From Bacteroidales bacterium (GTDB taxonomy: Bacteria > Bacteroidota > Bacteroidia > Bacteroidales > VadinHA17), in assembly GCA_012517605.1 (NCBI GenBank), contig JAAYUS010000143.1:1-35086 (forward strand): 35,086 nt of DNA, in the 5' to 3' direction. The position numbers and the translations under genes were made by a program. Below the pieces are notes generated by a model. That model was given only the letters and a program-made list of their open reading frames with translations. It had not been told where the DNA came from and did not search any database. Positions 26,012 to 34,356 of the stretch are shown here, in pieces. Position 1 is the first letter of the stretch; every line of letters starts with the position of its first letter.

Positions 26012-26029
26012 ATCAACTTATATTCTTAT

Positions 26030-26611
26030 TTACAGGCTCTTAAGGGCTCTCTTTATCATCTCCTCGACTGTCAGGCTCTTCTCCTTCCTGATGATCGTAT
26101 CAAGGACTTTTGCGACAGCACTTTTGCCAAAACCAAGCATCACTAAAGCTGATAACGCCTCTTCGCGCTTTGTATTGTCTGTAAATGCAAATATTTCGCC
26201 GGTTCCGGATTGTTTTCCGAGTTTATCTTTAAGATCTACAACTATTCTTTGAGCGGTTTTTAAACCAATGCCTTTTACACCCTTTAAAGTATTTATATCC
26301 GACCCGAGAATTGCCTTTTCAATTTCTGCCGGACTTAACGATGAAAGCATCATTCTTGCCGTGGCTGCACCGACACCGGTAACGGATATCAGAAGCCTGA
26401 AAATCTCCCTCTCCTCCTTTTCGGCAAAGCCGAAAAGCTGATGGCTGTCTTCCCTGATGACCTCATGGACAAAAATCCTGGACTCTTCTTTGCCCTCAAG
26501 CTTTGAATAGGTCGAAAGGGAAATACTGGCAAAATAGCCAATGCCCCCGTTTTCCACTATCAGGTAAGCAGGGGTGAGCTCAGTAATTTTACCCTTGATG
26601 TAATCGATCAT
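26030..26611 (-). CDS. ruvA: Holliday junction branch migration protein RuvA
   Basis: RuvA binds Holliday junctions as a tetramer and loads the RuvB motor. The 193-residue product shows the N-terminal OB-fold (MIDYIKGKITELTPAYLIVE), the DNA-binding helix-hairpin-helix pair (ISVTGVGAATARMMLSS and LKGVKGIGLKTAQRIVVDLK), and the C-terminal RuvB-binding domain (EALSALVMLGFGKSAVAKVL). Length is normal. Its ATG overlaps the pdxA stop by 4 bp (ATGA), and sprA follows after 18 bp, an arrangement widely conserved in Bacteroidota. Confidence 0.97.
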   Translation of the reverse strand: MIDYIKGKITELTPAYLIVENGGIGYFASISLSTYSKLEGKEESRIFVHEVIREDSHQLFGFAEKEEREIFRLLISVTGVGAATARMMLSSLSPAEIEKAILGSDINTLKGVKGIGLKTAQRIVVDLKDKLGKQSGTGEIFAFTDNTKREEALSALVMLGFGKSAVAKVLDTIIRKEKSLTVEEMIKRALKSL

Positions 26612-27714
26612 AGAGTATGTTCGGAATTAAAAATCTCCGGAGGGAGTTCATCGACACGCTCAGCGTGTATTTCAATATCCTGTTTCTTAAGAGGATTACG
26701 TGTTATCTCACTGTACGTCTGCCTGTTTCTGAAAATATCGCAGGCAAGATAAAGAGCCTGTCTGAAAGAGCTTTCAGATGCTTCTCCCTTGCCGGCTATC
26801 TGGAATGCGGTCCCATGTACGGGAGAAGTCCTTATGAACGGAAGACCTGCTGTAAAGTTCACACCTGTATCGAACGAAAGAGCCTTAAAGGGGGCCAGTC
26901 CCTGATCGTGATACATGGCAAGGATACCATCGAAATGTGCGAATGAACCTGCTCCGAAAAAACCATCTGCAGGAAAAGGACCGAAAGCCAGAATATTTTC
27001 CTTCACAGCCTGTTCGACAGCAGGAGCAATTACTTCTGCCTCTTCACTACCGAGCAATGAGTTATCGCCTGCATGAGGATTCAGGCCTAGAACGGCAATA
27101 CGGGGTTTGCGTATGCCAAAATCCAGAATAAGTGACTGATTCATCAGTCTCAGCTTTTTAAGGATCAGGTCGGCAGTTATGAGACCGGGGACCTGCCGCA
27201 GAGGGACATGACCTGTTGCCACTCCTATCTTAAGGCTTTCACTTACCATGAACATAAGAACATCGTCAGCTCCTGCACTTTCCTTGAGATATTCGGTATG
27301 TCCGTTGAAATGGAACTTATCCGACTGAATGTTTTTCTTGTCGATGGGTGCTGTAACAAGAACATCAATTTTGCCGCTTTTCAGATCGCTTACGGCACGT
27401 TCAAGAGAAACAAATGCCGCTTCACCTCCATGGGTAGTCGATTTGCCAAGCTCAACCCTCACATTGTCGTCAAGGCAGTTTATAAGATTCGCCTTCCGGG
27501 GATTTGCCTCCTCTGGCGTTCTTATATTATTAAAACTGAAATTATTAATATTCAAGGCCTTGCGATGGTAAGCGGCTACCTTCGGCGATCCGTAAACAAC
27601 AGGGACACAAAAGTCATTGATAGTCGGATCCATGAGAGCCTTTATAATAACCTCATATCCGATCCCATTTATATCGCCATGGGATATTCCTGCAACTACA
27701 GTCTTTCTTTCCAT
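26608..27714 (-). CDS. pdxA: 4-hydroxythreonine-4-phosphate dehydrogenase PdxA
   Basis: PdxA oxidises 4-phosphohydroxy-L-threonine in the deoxyxylulose-5-phosphate-dependent route to pyridoxal phosphate. The 368-residue product begins with the signature GISHGDINGIGYEVI, near the family's G-D-P-x-G-I-G-P-E; the usual Pro is Ile here. The presumed divalent-metal ligands are His169 (TGHVPL), His214 (LNPHAGD) and His269 (MYHDQGL), and the substrate-contact NGHTEYL (His139) is present. The FTAGLPFIRTSPVHGTAF ending segment is also diagnostic. It is 36-40 residues longer than E. coli PdxA, with a C-terminal extension, as is usual for the phylum. It lies 13 bp after the aminopeptidase gene and overlaps ruvA by 4 bp. 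Confidence 0.96.
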   Translation of the reverse strand: MERKTVVAGISHGDINGIGYEVIIKALMDPTINDFCVPVVYGSPKVAAYHRKALNINNFSFNNIRTPEEANPRKANLINCLDDNVRVELGKSTTHGGEAAFVSLERAVSDLKSGKIDVLVTAPIDKKNIQSDKFHFNGHTEYLKESAGADDVLMFMVSESLKIGVATGHVPLRQVPGLITADLILKKLRLMNQSLILDFGIRKPRIAVLGLNPHAGDNSLLGSEEAEVIAPAVEQAVKENILAFGPFPADGFFGAGSFAHFDGILAMYHDQGLAPFKALSFDTGVNFTAGLPFIRTSPVHGTAFQIAGKGEASESSFRQALYLACDIFRNRQTYSEITRNPLKKQDIEIHAERVDELPPEIFNSEHTL

Positions 27715-27727
27715 AATAATTTAAATA

Positions 27728-29179
27728 CTAAGCCATCAGTTGTTCAGCATATTTCCTCAGAAATGTCGAAAGCAGCCTTACTCCTGAGCCAGGGCCATCC
27801 TTTAACCTGTAAAAATCATCTTTCTTCAATGATCCCGGTCCTGCAATATCAATATGGATCAAAGGATATTCAGCAAAATTCTCAAGGAACTTTCCTGCAG
27901 TAATGGCTCCTGCTTCCCTTTGTCCAACATTTCTGATATCCGCAATATCGGATTTTATCATTTCACCATATTCTTCCCAGAATGGAAGTTCTGCCGTTCT
28001 TTCATAGACCTCATTCCCTGCCTCGCTCAGAAGGTCAAACCATTTTCTTTCAGCATTGCCCATTACCGCCAGTGCATGGATGCCAAATGTCATGGCAGCA
28101 GAACCGGTAAGGGTGGCAACATCAATGATCAGTTCCGGATTGAATTTTGATGCATAACTGATGGCGTCGGCGAGGATCAGCCTTCCTTCCGCATCAGTAT
28201 TCCCGATCTCGACAGTCATTTTATTGTACATTGTAATGATATCGCCCTGTGTATATGCATTTCCGCCAGGACGGTTGTCAGTGGCAGGGACAAGGCCGAT
28301 TACATGCAGGGGCAAACCTGTTTTTGCAACAGTGTAAAGGACGCCTGTTATTGCTGCCGCACCTGCCATATCTGCCTTCATATTGTCCATATAGTCGCCT
28401 GTCTTGATATTCAGACCGCCTGTATCATAGACAATACCCTTTCCGACAAGGACAAAAGGTTTTTTATTAAGGTATTTTTCAGGTTTCCATTCAAGAATGC
28501 AAAATACAGGTGGATCAACACTCCCCTTATTCACTGCAAGAAGACCTCCCATCTTGAGGGCTTCTATTTTGCCCTTGTTCAACACCTCAACGCTGAACCC
28601 CGCCAGATTGCCTGTCTTAGTTATTTCCCCGGCAAGTGCAGGCGCATTAAGATGATTAACAGGTTCATTTATCAGGTCCCTTATAATATACACGGCATCG
28701 GTAAGATCAACAAGCCACTTTATATCCTTGTCGGAAATGTCGCCATGCAACAGAAGCTTTGAGGGGTATTTATCCTTGTCAATATCCTCTCTTTTAGTCT
28801 TATACTTGTCGAAGGAATAGGCGCTAAGCAGAAGTCCCTCGGCAAAAGCCTCAACCGATCCGGCAAATCCCTTCCAGGCCGCAATAACCAGTTCTTCATG
28901 ATTGTTCGACCTGATAGTCTTTCTGAGATTGAATGCTGCTTTTCTCAATCCCTCCTTTTTTCTGTACCCGGGACCGTTATCGCTGATCCTGACTATATAC
29001 GTTACCCTCGAATAGGAATTGACGACAGTGCATTCTTCCTTTGCTTTTAGCTGTTTAAGGGCAAAATCCCTTTCCGGAACCGAAAGGTTAAGCCAGGACG
29101 GGAGTTCATCTTTTCCGGCAATACAAACAACAGATTGATCTGGAGATATTTGTGATATTTTTTGTATCTGAGGTTTCAT
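27728..29179 (-). CDS. M17 leucyl aminopeptidase family protein
   Basis: A cytosolic metallo-aminopeptidase of the M17 (PepA) family, which removes N-terminal residues from peptides. The 483-residue product has the N-terminal alpha/beta domain (about 1-150) and the catalytic domain. In the latter, VGKGIVYDTGG holds Lys247 and Asp252, MKADMAGAAA follows, and the family signature NTDAEGRLILADA is at 327-339 (Arg333 the catalytic arginine). The closing part is AGAITAGKFLENF and HIDIAGP. All expected metal ligands appear present. It is first in the pepA-like-pdxA-ruvA-sprA run. Peptide preference cannot be told. No TAnnTTTG promoter was found in front of it. Confidence 0.94.
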   Translation of the reverse strand: MKPQIQKISQISPDQSVVCIAGKDELPSWLNLSVPERDFALKQLKAKEECTVVNSYSRVTYIVRISDNGPGYRKKEGLRKAAFNLRKTIRSNNHEELVIAAWKGFAGSVEAFAEGLLLSAYSFDKYKTKREDIDKDKYPSKLLLHGDISDKDIKWLVDLTDAVYIIRDLINEPVNHLNAPALAGEITKTGNLAGFSVEVLNKGKIEALKMGGLLAVNKGSVDPPVFCILEWKPEKYLNKKPFVLVGKGIVYDTGGLNIKTGDYMDNMKADMAGAAAITGVLYTVAKTGLPLHVIGLVPATDNRPGGNAYTQGDIITMYNKMTVEIGNTDAEGRLILADAISYASKFNPELIIDVATLTGSAAMTFGIHALAVMGNAERKWFDLLSEAGNEVYERTAELPFWEEYGEMIKSDIADIRNVGQREAGAITAGKFLENFAEYPLIHIDIAGPGSLKKDDFYRLKDGPGSGVRLLSTFLRKYAEQLMA

Positions 29180-29210
29180 CAGTATTTAATTTTTTATTTA
29201 ATGGTCTGAT

Positions 29211-29272
29211 GGAACCCGCATGTTTGAAAATTATTTACATACGTGTTTTTTGATTTGGCACATGTGGGTTTC
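29211..29272. repeat. Imperfect inverted repeat in the divergent region between the M17 peptidase and mqnC genes
   Basis: GGAACCCGCATGT (29211-29223) and ACATGTGGGTTTC (29260-29272) pair at 11 of 13 positions, with one further G-U. They flank 36 nt of A/T-rich DNA. It lies 32 bp upstream of the peptidase start and could be an operator or part of its mRNA leader. The rest of 29180-29466 holds the mqnC promoter and leader, no gene. Confidence 0.45.
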
Positions 29273-29324
29273 ATATATATTTAAAGTAAGGATTTTTTTT
29301 GAAGTTGTAAAGTTAAATAAATTA

Positions 29325-29356
29325 TTGATTGTTTAGCTTCCAAAGAATTACCTTTG
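29325..29356 (+). promoter_or_regulatory. Promoter of mqnC
   Basis: TTG (29325-29327), 21 nt, then TACCTTTG (29349-29356), matching the Bacteroidota consensus. It predicts a leader of about 100 nt before the chosen mqnC start. That leader contains a CCGGGTT (29398-29404) / AACCCGG (29416-29422) hairpin. Confidence 0.5.
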
Positions 29357-29466
29357 CCCCGTTGATGATCATACATGAATAGAGGATGTTCAGTTATCCG
29401 GGTTTACCCTTCTGCAACCCGGGGCGCGGTGATTTAAGAATCGGCTTCAAAGGATATTATGGAAAA

Positions 29467-30555
29467 ATGAATACCGAAAATCTATATAAAAAGGCACTTG
29501 ACATGCTCCCGCTTAATACTGAAGAGGGAGTATTACTATATAACGATGCTCCGCTCGAAGATCTGATCTTCATTGCCGACAGGCTCCGTCAGTATCATTG
29601 CCCCGGTAAAAATGCCGGCTGGATGATAGACAGAAATGTAAATATCACAAATGTTTGCTTTTCGCAATGTGCTTTCTGCCATTTCTGCCGGAAAAAAGGA
29701 TCGTCAGATGCATTCGTCACAACATTGGAGGAGTATAAGAGTAAAATTGAGGAGATGAGGATTCTCGGGGGCGATCAGCTTTTGCTGCAGGGCGGAATGA
29801 ATCCTGATCTTGGTCTGGCGTTTTACGTAAACCTCTTCAGGGATCTGAAGGAGATGTATCCGGACGTAAAACTTCATGCACTGGGTCCACCCGAAATAGT
29901 ATATCTTTCAAAAAAGGAGAAACTGCCGTATAATGAGGTGCTCAAAAGACTGACGGATGCCGGCCTGGACAGCCTTCCGGGCGCCGGTGCGGAAATCCTT
30001 TCCGACAGGGTAAGGAAGCTGATATCACCTGCAAAGGCAACAACGGATGAGTGGCTTGGAGTAATGAGAGAAGCTCATAAGCTGAACCTGCCGACATCGG
30101 CTACAATGATGTACGGCCATATCGAGACCATTGAAGAACGGATTTTACATCTTGTAAAAATAAGAGAACTTCAGGAGGAAAGACCTGCCGGGCATTACGG
30201 ATTTATTGCTTTCATTCCGTGGCCATACCAGGATGAAGGGACAAACCTGAGGGAAAAGTCAGGTGTAATGAGCAGGTATAGCAGCGCTGATTACATAAGA
30301 CTTATTGCAATAAGCAGAATCATGCTTAATAATATCACGAATATTCAGGCATCCCTGCTTACCGTAGGTAAAGAAACAGCCATGCTTTCACTCCATGCCG
30401 GGGCAAATGACCTGGGGTCGGTAATGATAGAGGAAAATGTTGTAAGTGCGGCAGGCGGCGGCAACAGATTCAGCGCAAACCAGATCAGGGAAATTATAAG
30501 TGAGGCCGGGTTCAATCCAGTCAGAAGAAATCAGAAATACGAATATATTTACTGA
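29467..30555 (+). CDS. mqnC: Cyclic dehypoxanthinyl futalosine synthase MqnC (radical SAM)
   Basis: MqnC is the radical SAM enzyme that cyclises dehypoxanthinyl futalosine in the futalosine route to menaquinone. The 362-residue product has DRNVNITNVC leading into CFSQCAFC (Cys64, Cys68, Cys71), the CxxxCxxC cluster site. Then come ILGGDQLLLQGGMNPDLGL, HALGPPEIVYLSKKE, LDSLPGAGAEILSDRVR, SATMMYGHIET, FIAFIPWPYQDEGT, IQASLLTVGKE and GANDLGSVMIEENVV. This series fits MqnC better than its relative MqnE. I start at the ATG at 29467 (MNTENLYKKAL), where similarity to the family begins; an in-frame ATG at 29386 would add 27 residues without recognisable content. The gene stands alone; MqnA, B, D and E are not in the window. 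Confidence 0.9.
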   Translation: MNTENLYKKALDMLPLNTEEGVLLYNDAPLEDLIFIADRLRQYHCPGKNAGWMIDRNVNITNVCFSQCAFCHFCRKKGSSDAFVTTLEEYKSKIEEMRILGGDQLLLQGGMNPDLGLAFYVNLFRDLKEMYPDVKLHALGPPEIVYLSKKEKLPYNEVLKRLTDAGLDSLPGAGAEILSDRVRKLISPAKATTDEWLGVMREAHKLNLPTSATMMYGHIETIEERILHLVKIRELQEERPAGHYGFIAFIPWPYQDEGTNLREKSGVMSRYSSADYIRLIAISRIMLNNITNIQASLLTVGKETAMLSLHAGANDLGSVMIEENVVSAAGGGNRFSANQIREIISEAGFNPVRRNQKYEYIY

Positions 30556-30583
30556 CCACCCTGCATTTGAGGCAGGTATATGT

Positions 30584-30610
30584 AAAAAAAGGGACTCATT
30601 TCCTGTCCCT
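30584..30610 (-). terminator. Intrinsic terminator of tatA
   Basis: Read on the minus strand: AGGGAC, loop AGGAAATGA, GTCCCT, then a run of seven T's. It is 30 bp after the tatA stop, the right place and orientation for tatA. The 6-bp stem may also act weakly on mqnC transcripts from the other side. Confidence 0.7.
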
Positions 30611-30640
30611 CAGTTATCTTATTTCAATCGGTGAAATTCT

Positions 30641-30808
30641 TTACTTTACCACCTCTTTGGTGTCGGTATCGTCAACCTTTGAGGCTTTCTTGAATTCCTT
30701 CATACCCTGGCCAATACCTTTCATCAGTTCGGGGATTTTCCTGCCGCCGAACAAAAGAACCACAACCAGCAAAATAAGTATTATCTCGGTCATTCCAATC
30801 TTTCCCAT
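30641..30808 (-). CDS. tatA: Sec-independent translocase subunit TatA
   Basis: A 55-residue protein with the TatA/E plan. A short N-terminus (MGKIGMTE) precedes one membrane helix ([14 protein letters not shown]), then the hinge and amphipathic helix ([20 protein letters not shown]) and a short charged tail ([16 protein letters not shown]). The F-G-G-x-K-(I/L)-P-E-L motif is diagnostic. TatA forms the pore-building part of the twin-arginine translocase, which exports folded proteins; here it could serve the Tat-dependent DUF362 protein. It is a stand-alone gene with its own promoter (30832-30864) and terminator; tatC is not in the window. It is too short for many gene finders' cutoffs. Confidence 0.93.
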   Translation of the reverse strand: MGKIGMTEIILILLVVVLLFGGRKIPELMKGIGQGMKEFKKASKVDDTDTKEVVK

Positions 30809-30831
30809 CTCTTTAATTTTTAGAATTCATG

Positions 30832-30864
30832 CAAAGTTATAAATACTTTATTATTATCTGCAAA
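30832..30864 (-). promoter_or_regulatory. Promoter of tatA
   Basis: On the minus strand TTTG (30864-30861), 21 nt, then TAACTTTG (30839-30832), a full match to the Bacteroidota consensus, 24 bp before the tatA start codon. Confidence 0.65.
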
Positions 30865-30899
30865 TTTCATAAAATAATTAATACTGCCACAAACAGGCA

Positions 30900-30917
30900 T
30901 TGTTAAGAAATTAACAA
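30900..30917. repeat. A/T-rich perfect palindrome between rseP and tatA
   Basis: TTGTTAA, GAAA, TTAACAA: a perfect 7-bp stem with a 4-nt loop, 28 bp after the rseP stop and 36 bp upstream of the tatA -33 box. No T-run follows on the minus strand. It could be a regulator site or a weak 3' end structure. Confidence 0.45.
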
Positions 30918-30944
30918 ACCATTGTTTTTCAGCCCTTAACGTGC

Positions 30945-32276
30945 CTATTTCCTGAACAATCTCAGTATGTCGTTGCCATTGGCAAGTATCAGCAGACCAA
31001 GCAGAATTATCATTCCTGTCATCTGGGCATATTCTAGGAATTTGTCGCTTGGTTTCCTTCCGGTTATTACTTCATACAGCAGAAACATAACATGTCCGCC
31101 GTCAAGAGCCGGTATTGGAAGAATATTCATTACCGCAAGAATGATTGAAAGAAGAGCCGTAAGGTTCCAGAATGACTGCCAGTCCCATGACCCGGGAAAT
31201 ATGCTTCCTATTGTGATAAAGCCACCCAGTGATTCATAAGCTTTTGTATGTTTTGAAAAGATCACCCTGAATTGTTTAAGATAGTCGCCAATCGTACTGA
31301 ATCCCTTGCTGATTCCGGCAGGTACAGAAGCAAGCAGACCATATTTTATGGTCCTGAGCTCAAAAATCTGATCGTACGACCTTGATGTCCCGACGCCAAG
31401 AGTTCCTTCCGGAGTAAGGGTGACCGGAATGTTTATCTGCTGTCCGTTTCGCTGAACATTGACCTCGACAGTTTTTGATTTGTTAAGTGCAAGATAATGC
31501 TGGAATTCATCAAACCATTCAAATTTGTTCCCATCGATACCTACAAGTTCATCGCCGGTCAGAAGGCCTGCATTTTTTGCAGGAGATTCCTTTCCGAAGG
31601 CAGTAATTGTATAAGGGCTGAAAGGTGTTCTGGGGTCGATTCTTCCGTTTCCCTTAAGCATCTGTGCAATATATTCCACAGGAATATTGATGTTCAGGAT
31701 TTCCCCGTTCCTTTCGACCTGAATGGTTTTCCTGTTATTAAGGACTATATCGGAAGTGATCTGTGCAAAATTCTCAATCTTCTGATTATCAACCGAAACA
31801 ATTTTATCTCCGTTCCTGAGACCTATTGAATAGCCAATTGAATCGGTAACAATTCCGTATTTCACGCTTGAGGTAGGAAGATAAGTCTCGCCCCAGGCAT
31901 AAAGGACACAAACATAGATAACAAGGGCCGAGACAAAATTGAATATCACTCCGGCAATCATTATCATCAGTCTTTGTCCGGAAGGTTTTGAGCGGAACTC
32001 ATAGGGCTGGGGAGGCTGTTTCATCTGCTCCCTGTCCATTGATTCATCAATCATGCCTGATATCTTGACATAGCCGCCAAGAGGTATCCATCCTATTCCA
32101 TATTCCGTTTCCCCTTTCTTACGCTTAAAAAGTGAGAACCAGGGGTCGAAGAAAAGATAGAACTTTTCAACCCTTGTCTTAAAAAGTTTGGCAAAGAGGA
32201 AATGTCCGGTCTCATGAATGATCACTATTATTGAGAGACTGAGGAGGAACTGGAGTATTTTTATAAGTATGGTCAT
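30945..32276 (-). CDS. rseP: Site-2-type intramembrane zinc metalloprotease RseP
   Basis: RseP cleaves membrane-spanning anti-sigma factors and leftover signal peptides within the inner membrane. The 443-residue product has the zinc site HETGH in TM1 (His21, Glu22, His25) and the third-ligand motif LDG at 391-393 (PIPALDGGHVMF) near the C-terminus. Two PDZ domains lie between: about 120-200, with VSVDNQKIENFAQI, and about 210-290, with PAKNAGLLTGDELVGIDG. Three to four membrane segments are predicted. The more usual HEFGH is HETGH here, which keeps all catalytic residues. Its ATG overlaps the dxr stop by 4 bp, so it is coupled to dxr, a common pairing in bacteria. Its own targets are not in the window. 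Confidence 0.95.
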   Translation of the reverse strand: MTILIKILQFLLSLSIIVIIHETGHFLFAKLFKTRVEKFYLFFDPWFSLFKRKKGETEYGIGWIPLGGYVKISGMIDESMDREQMKQPPQPYEFRSKPSGQRLMIMIAGVIFNFVSALVIYVCVLYAWGETYLPTSSVKYGIVTDSIGYSIGLRNGDKIVSVDNQKIENFAQITSDIVLNNRKTIQVERNGEILNINIPVEYIAQMLKGNGRIDPRTPFSPYTITAFGKESPAKNAGLLTGDELVGIDGNKFEWFDEFQHYLALNKSKTVEVNVQRNGQQINIPVTLTPEGTLGVGTSRSYDQIFELRTIKYGLLASVPAGISKGFSTIGDYLKQFRVIFSKHTKAYESLGGFITIGSIFPGSWDWQSFWNLTALLSIILAVMNILPIPALDGGHVMFLLYEVITGRKPSDKFLEYAQMTGMIILLGLLILANGNDILRLFRK

Positions 32277-33457
32277 GATTTTTTACAAAGTTCGTTTATG
32301 TATTTTGAAGCAACAGACCGGGCCATTGAATTTGAAGTCTCGAGAAATTTTAGACCAGGAGATGCAAAATATTCGGTTTTCTCCATTGTATATTCAACAA
32401 CATCCGACATCTGAAGGAATCCTATTTTGCCTGAAAGAAATGCATGAACGGCAATTTCATTTGCGGCATTCATGATGCATGGCATATTGCCACCCTTGTC
32501 AAGGGCTTCGTATGCAAGTGCAAGGTTGCGGAAACGTGTCTTATCGGGAGGGATAAAAGAAAGTTCTGGATATTTCCTGAGGTCAAGTTTTGGCAGGTCG
32601 GAGGCGTATCTGTCGGGATAGCTTAAAGCGTACAATATCGGGACCCTCATATCGGGAATTCCCAGCTGAGCCTTAACCGAACCGTCGGCAAAATGGACAA
32701 ATGAATGTATCACCGACTGGGGATGAACGATCACTTCTATCTGTTCGGGGTACAGGTCAAAGAGCCATTTAGCCTCAATTACCTCAAGGCCTTTGTTCAT
32801 AAGTGATGCAGAATCAATTGTCACCTTGTTTCCCATTTCCCAGTTTGGATGTTTAAGCGCCTCATGGGGTTTGACATTCCGCAGCATCTCAGTCGTATAG
32901 TTGAGAAAAGGACCTCCTGAAGCCGTAAGAGTAATTTTTTCCACAGGGTTTCCCCTTTCGCCAGCAAGACATTGAAAGATTGCCGAGTGTTCTGAGTCGA
33001 CAGGAATTATTCCGGCACCCGATTCCTTAACAAGTTTTTTAATGATCTCACCGGCAACAACAAGGGTTTCCTTATTCGCCAGTGCTATTTTCTTTCCGGC
33101 CCTGATAGCCGATATTGTGGGCCGTAACCCTGAATAACCCACCATTGCAGCAACGACCATATCCACATTTGAACCAGCAACAACCTGTTCGATTGCCTCT
33201 TCGCCGGCATATACCTTTACAGGATGGCTTTTAAGGGCTTCCCTCAGATGGTGATAATGTTCGGAGTTGCCGATTACAACCGAATCGGGATGGAATTTCA
33301 AAGCCTGCTGAACAAGGAGCTTTACGTTATTTCCTGCAGTAAGCACTTCAACTAAGAACTCATCCGGATATCTCGAGATAACATCCAGAGTCTGGGTGCC
33401 AATTGATCCTGTCGATCCGAGTAAAGCAATTCTTTTTGGCATCCTTCCTTTCTGCAT
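32273..33457 (-). CDS. dxr: 1-deoxy-D-xylulose-5-phosphate reductoisomerase
   Basis: Dxr (IspC) converts deoxyxylulose phosphate to methylerythritol phosphate, the first committed step of the MEP isoprenoid pathway, using NADPH and a divalent metal. The 394-residue product has the NADPH fold signature ALLGSTGSIGTQTLDVI, the ANKETLVVAGE segment, the metal and substrate site PVDSEHSAIFQCL, ASGGPF, and MGNKVTIDSASLMNKGLEV, then the C-terminal helical domain. All catalytic motifs look intact. The start ATG shares a base with the M23 peptidase stop (TAATG), supporting the start at 33457; a second ATG five codons later also fits. Third in a run with superoxide reductase and M23 peptidase, and followed by rseP. 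Confidence 0.97.
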   Translation of the reverse strand: MQKGRMPKRIALLGSTGSIGTQTLDVISRYPDEFLVEVLTAGNNVKLLVQQALKFHPDSVVIGNSEHYHHLREALKSHPVKVYAGEEAIEQVVAGSNVDMVVAAMVGYSGLRPTISAIRAGKKIALANKETLVVAGEIIKKLVKESGAGIIPVDSEHSAIFQCLAGERGNPVEKITLTASGGPFLNYTTEMLRNVKPHEALKHPNWEMGNKVTIDSASLMNKGLEVIEAKWLFDLYPEQIEVIVHPQSVIHSFVHFADGSVKAQLGIPDMRVPILYALSYPDRYASDLPKLDLRKYPELSFIPPDKTRFRNLALAYEALDKGGNMPCIMNAANEIAVHAFLSGKIGFLQMSDVVEYTMEKTEYFASPGLKFLETSNSMARSVASKYINELCKKS

Positions 33458-34320
33458 TAGAAGATTATATGCTTTTCCGGATCAAGCGGAGTGCCCTTAT
33501 ACCATATTTCGAAATGGAGATGAGGCCCTGAAGTGTAAAGTTCGCCCGAGTCGCCTACGACGGCAATTGCTTCTCCTGTCCTCACCAGGTCGCCTGTTTC
33601 CCTTAGTAATGCCGAGTTATGCTTGTAAACCGAGACGATGTTATTTGAGTGTTGCACCTCAATAACGAAGCCTGTTTCCATTGTCCAGCCTGTAAGAATG
33701 ACGGTCCCGTCGAGCGCTGCCTCGACAGTTGAATTTGGCTTGGTGACAATATCTGTTCCAAAATGTTTCGATGCAGGATCGAATTTCCCGGATACGATCC
33801 CTCTGACAGGCGGGTAAAAATGAAGACCTGCAAGGCTGGTTACCGACTCGACGGAGATCGGTCCAAGTGTAAGGTTATATCTGTCGGCTGTTTCCACCTG
33901 TGCCCTTAGAGCGGAATCCTCGGGAGATCTGTTGAAGGCTATAGTTTTATATTTTCCTGATGTATCTCCCGGAAGGTAATTATTGACAGGCTTCTGCCCC
34001 GAAATGATAAGGTTAAGGTTTTCGAAGTATCTGTCCCTGATGGAGAGTTCTTTTTCTACCGAATCCAGCCGGATTGCATTAAGGAGTATGTTTCTCCTCA
34101 TGTTCACGTCAGGGTAGCCCGGAATGAATTCCCTGAGGTTGGTGAAGGCTATCAAAGAAACGGTTGACCCGATTATGAAAAAAACGAGGAATGTTATAAG
34201 GAGGAATCCGTTATATTTTGTAAGTCTGATCCTCCAAATCTCTTCGAAAGTCGTATCATTAGTGACTGAAAACCTGTATTTATCCCGCCAGTTCCTTTTC
34301 TTCTTGTCGATTTTTGGCAT
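33457..34320 (-). CDS. M23 family metallopeptidase (LytM-like), membrane-anchored
   Basis: A 287-residue envelope protein: a basic cytoplasmic N-terminus, one membrane segment at about 38-61 (FLLITFLVFFIIGSTVSLIA), a region likely to be helical, and a C-terminal M23 domain. The zinc ligands are visible: His186 and Asp190 in KHFGTDI, and His269 in HLHFEIW, with His267 as the catalytic partner. M23 enzymes cut peptidoglycan peptide bridges, and an intact site suggests activity rather than an activator-only role. I chose the ATG at 34320; a TTG 24 bp upstream is less likely because the promoter -7 element sits just before it. The stop overlaps the dxr start by one base. Confidence 0.93.
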   Translation of the reverse strand: MPKIDKKKRNWRDKYRFSVTNDTTFEEIWRIRLTKYNGFLLITFLVFFIIGSTVSLIAFTNLREFIPGYPDVNMRRNILLNAIRLDSVEKELSIRDRYFENLNLIISGQKPVNNYLPGDTSGKYKTIAFNRSPEDSALRAQVETADRYNLTLGPISVESVTSLAGLHFYPPVRGIVSGKFDPASKHFGTDIVTKPNSTVEAALDGTVILTGWTMETGFVIEVQHSNNIVSVYKHNSALLRETGDLVRTGEAIAVVGDSGELYTSGPHLHFEIWYKGTPLDPEKHIIF

Positions 34321-34341
34321 ATTCCGGCAAATATTTGGCTG

Positions 34342-34349
34342 CAAAGATA
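34342..34349 (-). promoter_or_regulatory. Possible -7 element for the M23-dxr-rseP operon
   Basis: TATCTTTG on the minus strand, a good TAnnTTTG match, 22 bp before the M23 start codon and between the two genes. No clear -33 box was found. Confidence 0.4.
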
Positions 34350-34356
34350 ATAAAGA

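Noticed and set aside
29386-29466. Upstream ATG as the true mqnC start
   Set aside because: The extra 27 residues have no family resemblance, and the ATG at 29467 begins where MqnC similarity begins; kept only as a finding.
29467-30555. MqnE (aminofutalosine synthase) rather than MqnC
   Set aside because: The DRNVNITNVC, GAGAEILSDRVR and IPWPYQDEGT segments fit MqnC better; both are radical SAM relatives, so some uncertainty remains.
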